Assembly: GCF_029625295.1 (NCBI RefSeq)
Contig: NZ_CP121112.1
Location: forward strand, 4,898,001-4,962,000
From: Flavobacterium gyeonganense
Lineage (GTDB): Bacteria > Bacteroidota > Bacteroidia > Flavobacteriales > Flavobacteriaceae
DNA length: 64,000 nucleotides
Direction of reading: 5' to 3'
In this document: in pieces, positions 62,441-64,000 of the stretch
Layout of the letters: the number at the start of each line of letters is the position of its first letter
Position numbering within the stretch: position 1 is the stretch's first letter
The notes under the pieces: generated by a model
The model's database searches: none
Seen by the model: the letters and a program-made list of their open reading frames with translations, nothing else
Told to the model about the DNA's origin: nothing
Position numbers and translations under genes: made by a program

Positions 62441-63292
62441 TTGAAAAATAATTTTTTATTCTTGCCTTTTTTCTTAATGTGTTTCGCTGTAAATACATTT
62501 GCCCAGGAAGAAATTGCAATACAAGACAAATACACAGCACACAATAAAGGAAAGTTTTTTATTTCATGGGGAGGTAACAGAGAAAGTTATTCTAAATCTG
62601 ATGTAACTTTCAGAGGAAAAGATTACGAGTTCACTGTCCACGATATGAAAGCACATGATAAACCAAAAGGGTGGCATGTTGATTATATTAATCCGGCTAA
62701 TATGACCATTCCGCAGACGAATTTTAGGCTTGGTTATTTCATAAACGATCATTATAGTATTGCAGTTGGAGTTGACCATATGAAATATGTTATGACGCAA
62801 AACCAGATTGCGAATGTTACAGGATATTATCCAAATTCAGGTACATATGACGAATTAATATCAGGACAGCCGGAACAGCTAATCATGACAGAGAAATTCT
62901 TAACCTATGAGCATACTGATGGCCTAAATTATGTAAACACAGAAGTCTCAAGACATGATGATATTTCAAAATGGTTTAGACTCCCGAATATTGATAAGGT
63001 TCAGATTAATTTAACTGAAGGCTTAGGAGGTGGCGTTTTGTATCCTAAAACAAACACCAAGCTTTTAGGAAAAGAACGACACGATGATTTTCATATTTCG
63101 GGTTATGGAGTATCCGCAAAAGCAGGAATTAATGTGACTTTTTACAAACACTTTTATATTCAGGGAGAATTAAAAGGCGGTTATATTAATATGCAGGATA
63201 TCAAAACAACTGCAAGCAATGACGATAGTGCTTTTCAGGACTTTTTCTTCTTTCAGCGAATTATTGCTTTTGGAGGAATTTTCAGAATCTAA
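62441..63292 (+). CDS. Putative outer-membrane protein with TTG start
   Basis: 283 residues. The start codon is TTG at 62441: it gives a complete signal peptide (MKNNFLFLPFFLMCFAVNTF, then AQEE), whereas the next ATG falls inside the hydrophobic core. The mature part is barrel-like: KFFISWGGNRESYSKSDVTF, NFRLGYFINDHYSIAVGVDH, GYGVSAKAGINVTFYKHFYI, ending RIIAFGGIFRI. A loop region of about 100 residues is polar. It follows kdsA by 15 nt and could be cotranscribed with it. Family not recognised with certainty. Confidence 0.75.
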   Translation: MKNNFLFLPFFLMCFAVNTFAQEEIAIQDKYTAHNKGKFFISWGGNRESYSKSDVTFRGKDYEFTVHDMKAHDKPKGWHVDYINPANMTIPQTNFRLGYFINDHYSIAVGVDHMKYVMTQNQIANVTGYYPNSGTYDELISGQPEQLIMTEKFLTYEHTDGLNYVNTEVSRHDDISKWFRLPNIDKVQINLTEGLGGGVLYPKTNTKLLGKERHDDFHISGYGVSAKAGINVTFYKHFYIQGELKGGYINMQDIKTTASNDDSAFQDFFFFQRIIAFGGIFRI

Positions 63293-63312
63293 AAAACATA
63301 ATCAACCATAAT

Positions 63313-63351
63313 AAAAAGCAGGTTTCATATTTAATTTGAAACCTGCTTTTT
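63313..63351. terminator. Bidirectional terminator between the outer-membrane protein and DUF1697 genes
   Basis: A perfect 15-bp stem AAAAAGCAGGTTTCA / TGAAACCTGCTTTTT with a 9-nt loop, shared by the two convergent genes. Confidence 0.9.
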
Positions 63352-63354
63352 GTT

Positions 63355-63897
63355 TTACTCTGAATAAATATTAAGCAGATTCGTTACGGTATTCCAGTTT
63401 CTAATTGTTGCCGTGACATTAAGTTTTTTCTCAATATATTTTTGATCAAATCTGGTTTTTCCAGCACCAATAGCATATTTTATAAAAATTCTGTTTCCGT
63501 CAATACTTGCTTCGTCTGGTTTAAATTGGCTGATTTTTAAATCATTTATACTTTCTTTTTTCAAGGCAATTGAAACAAAAGCAACGTAAAGTTTTTTACT
63601 GTCAACTTCTTTTTCTTTTAGAAAAGGATTGTTTTTAAAACACAATTCCAAATCTTCTTTTGCAATTACCACAACAGGAACTTCGTGTCCAAAAACTTTA
63701 AAAATTTCCTGCTTAATCATAAATCCTACTTTTGAAGCACTTTCTTCATCGGTATCCACAAAAACATTCCCAGACTGCAGATAGGTTCTTACATTCGTAA
63801 AACCAATATTTTGCAGCATCGTTTTTAATGCTTCCATTTTCATCATATTGTGGCCGGAAACATTAATTCCTCGTAAAAGTGCTAAGTGAGTTGTCAT
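63355..63897 (-). CDS. DUF1697 family protein
   Basis: 180 residues. It begins MTTHLALLRGINVSGHNMMK and has LQNIGFTNVRTYLQSGNVFV, the typical DUF1697 N-terminal signature. It ends NVTATIRNWNTVTNLLNIYS, the conserved T-x-R-N-W-x-T-V block. It is cytosolic, probably about 170-185 residues in all members, and its function is unknown. Confidence 0.92.
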   Translation of the reverse strand: MTTHLALLRGINVSGHNMMKMEALKTMLQNIGFTNVRTYLQSGNVFVDTDEESASKVGFMIKQEIFKVFGHEVPVVVIAKEDLELCFKNNPFLKEKEVDSKKLYVAFVSIALKKESINDLKISQFKPDEASIDGNRIFIKYAIGAGKTRFDQKYIEKKLNVTATIRNWNTVTNLLNIYSE

Positions 63898-63917
63898 ATT
63901 GGAATATTTAAAATTTT

Positions 63918-64000
63918 TTACAAGTATTCATATTTTTTTTGTCTTTCTGAAATTTCTGAAATTACATCATTTACGGTTACTGAAATTTCTGGTGGGATTT
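63918..64000 (-). CDS. C-terminal end of an unidentified protein (partial)
   Basis: On the minus strand a frame enters from the window edge, reads IPPEISVTVNDVISEISERQ, then KKYEYL, and stops at TAA (63918-63920), 20 nt before the DUF1697 start. Its length here (26 residues) is too short for identification. It could be the last gene of an operon leading into DUF1697. Confidence 0.45.
   Translation of the reverse strand, partial: IPPEISVTVNDVISEISERQKKYEYL

Overview
The window looks like a chromosomal segment of a Flavobacterium-type member of the Bacteroidota. The evidence is low GC, SusC/SusD pairs, a type IX secretion sorting domain, -7 promoter elements of the form TAnnTTTG, a VgrG of the Bacteroidota type VI secretion branch, and intergenic repeats of flavobacterial character. 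No rRNA, tRNA or CRISPR array was seen.

Positions 1-28260 are a polysaccharide utilisation locus (PUL) whose enzymes point to pectic rhamnogalacturonan I (RG-I). On the minus strand lie a CBM9-like secreted protein (cut by the window edge), L-rhamnose mutarotase RhaM, a GH43-like enzyme, a large T9SS-exported PL11 rhamnogalacturonan lyase, an SGNH acetylesterase and two SusC/SusD pairs. Divergent on the plus strand lie a GH106 alpha-L-rhamnosidase, a GH105 unsaturated uronyl hydrolase, a GH2 enzyme and an esterase-GH43 fusion. The likely flow is surface cleavage by PL11, import by SusCD, periplasmic trimming by GH105/GH106/GH2/GH43/esterases, and cytosolic rhamnose use through RhaM. Six copies of a 20-bp direct-repeat motif (core CAGGrTAnnnCAGGATA) each sit exactly 20 bp upstream of a TAnnTTTG/A -7 element. 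Five precede PUL genes. The sixth precedes only a gene-free stretch of about 95 nt ending in a terminator, which is a candidate PUL-controlled small RNA. One SusCD pair lacks the motif and instead has two LacI-type palindromes upstream.

Positions 28472-34800 are a type VI secretion cargo cassette: VgrG, a small unknown protein, an 809-residue effector (spike-like N-terminus, an EExGHxxD/DEG module and a HET-C-like domain), a lipoprotein as candidate immunity protein, and a membrane protein split by a 7-A run that can be read as a -1 frameshift site. A truncated second copy of the lipoprotein gene follows, as expected for a recombining toxin/immunity locus.

Positions 34889-43183 hold a DUF2798 protein, a Crp-type regulator, and a glycogen cluster (GH31, glgB, glgC, glgA). 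Positions 43315-46429 hold an alpha/beta hydrolase, an endonuclease III and a short arsenic operon (arsR, DUF6428, arsC-like) with the same 18-bp operator-like sequence in front of arsR and of the DUF6428 gene, but no efflux pump.

Positions 46772-64000 carry a secreted protein of unknown function, a PIG-L deacetylase with a 35-residue membrane peptide and an Na+/solute symporter, a GNAT acetyltransferase, outer-membrane proteins, smpB (apparently near-leaderless), an XRE-Fic protein with an altered Fic motif, nnrD, gcvT, an S41 protease, yebC, a His-rich lipoprotein, kdsA and DUF1697. This last part is mostly ordinary housekeeping content.
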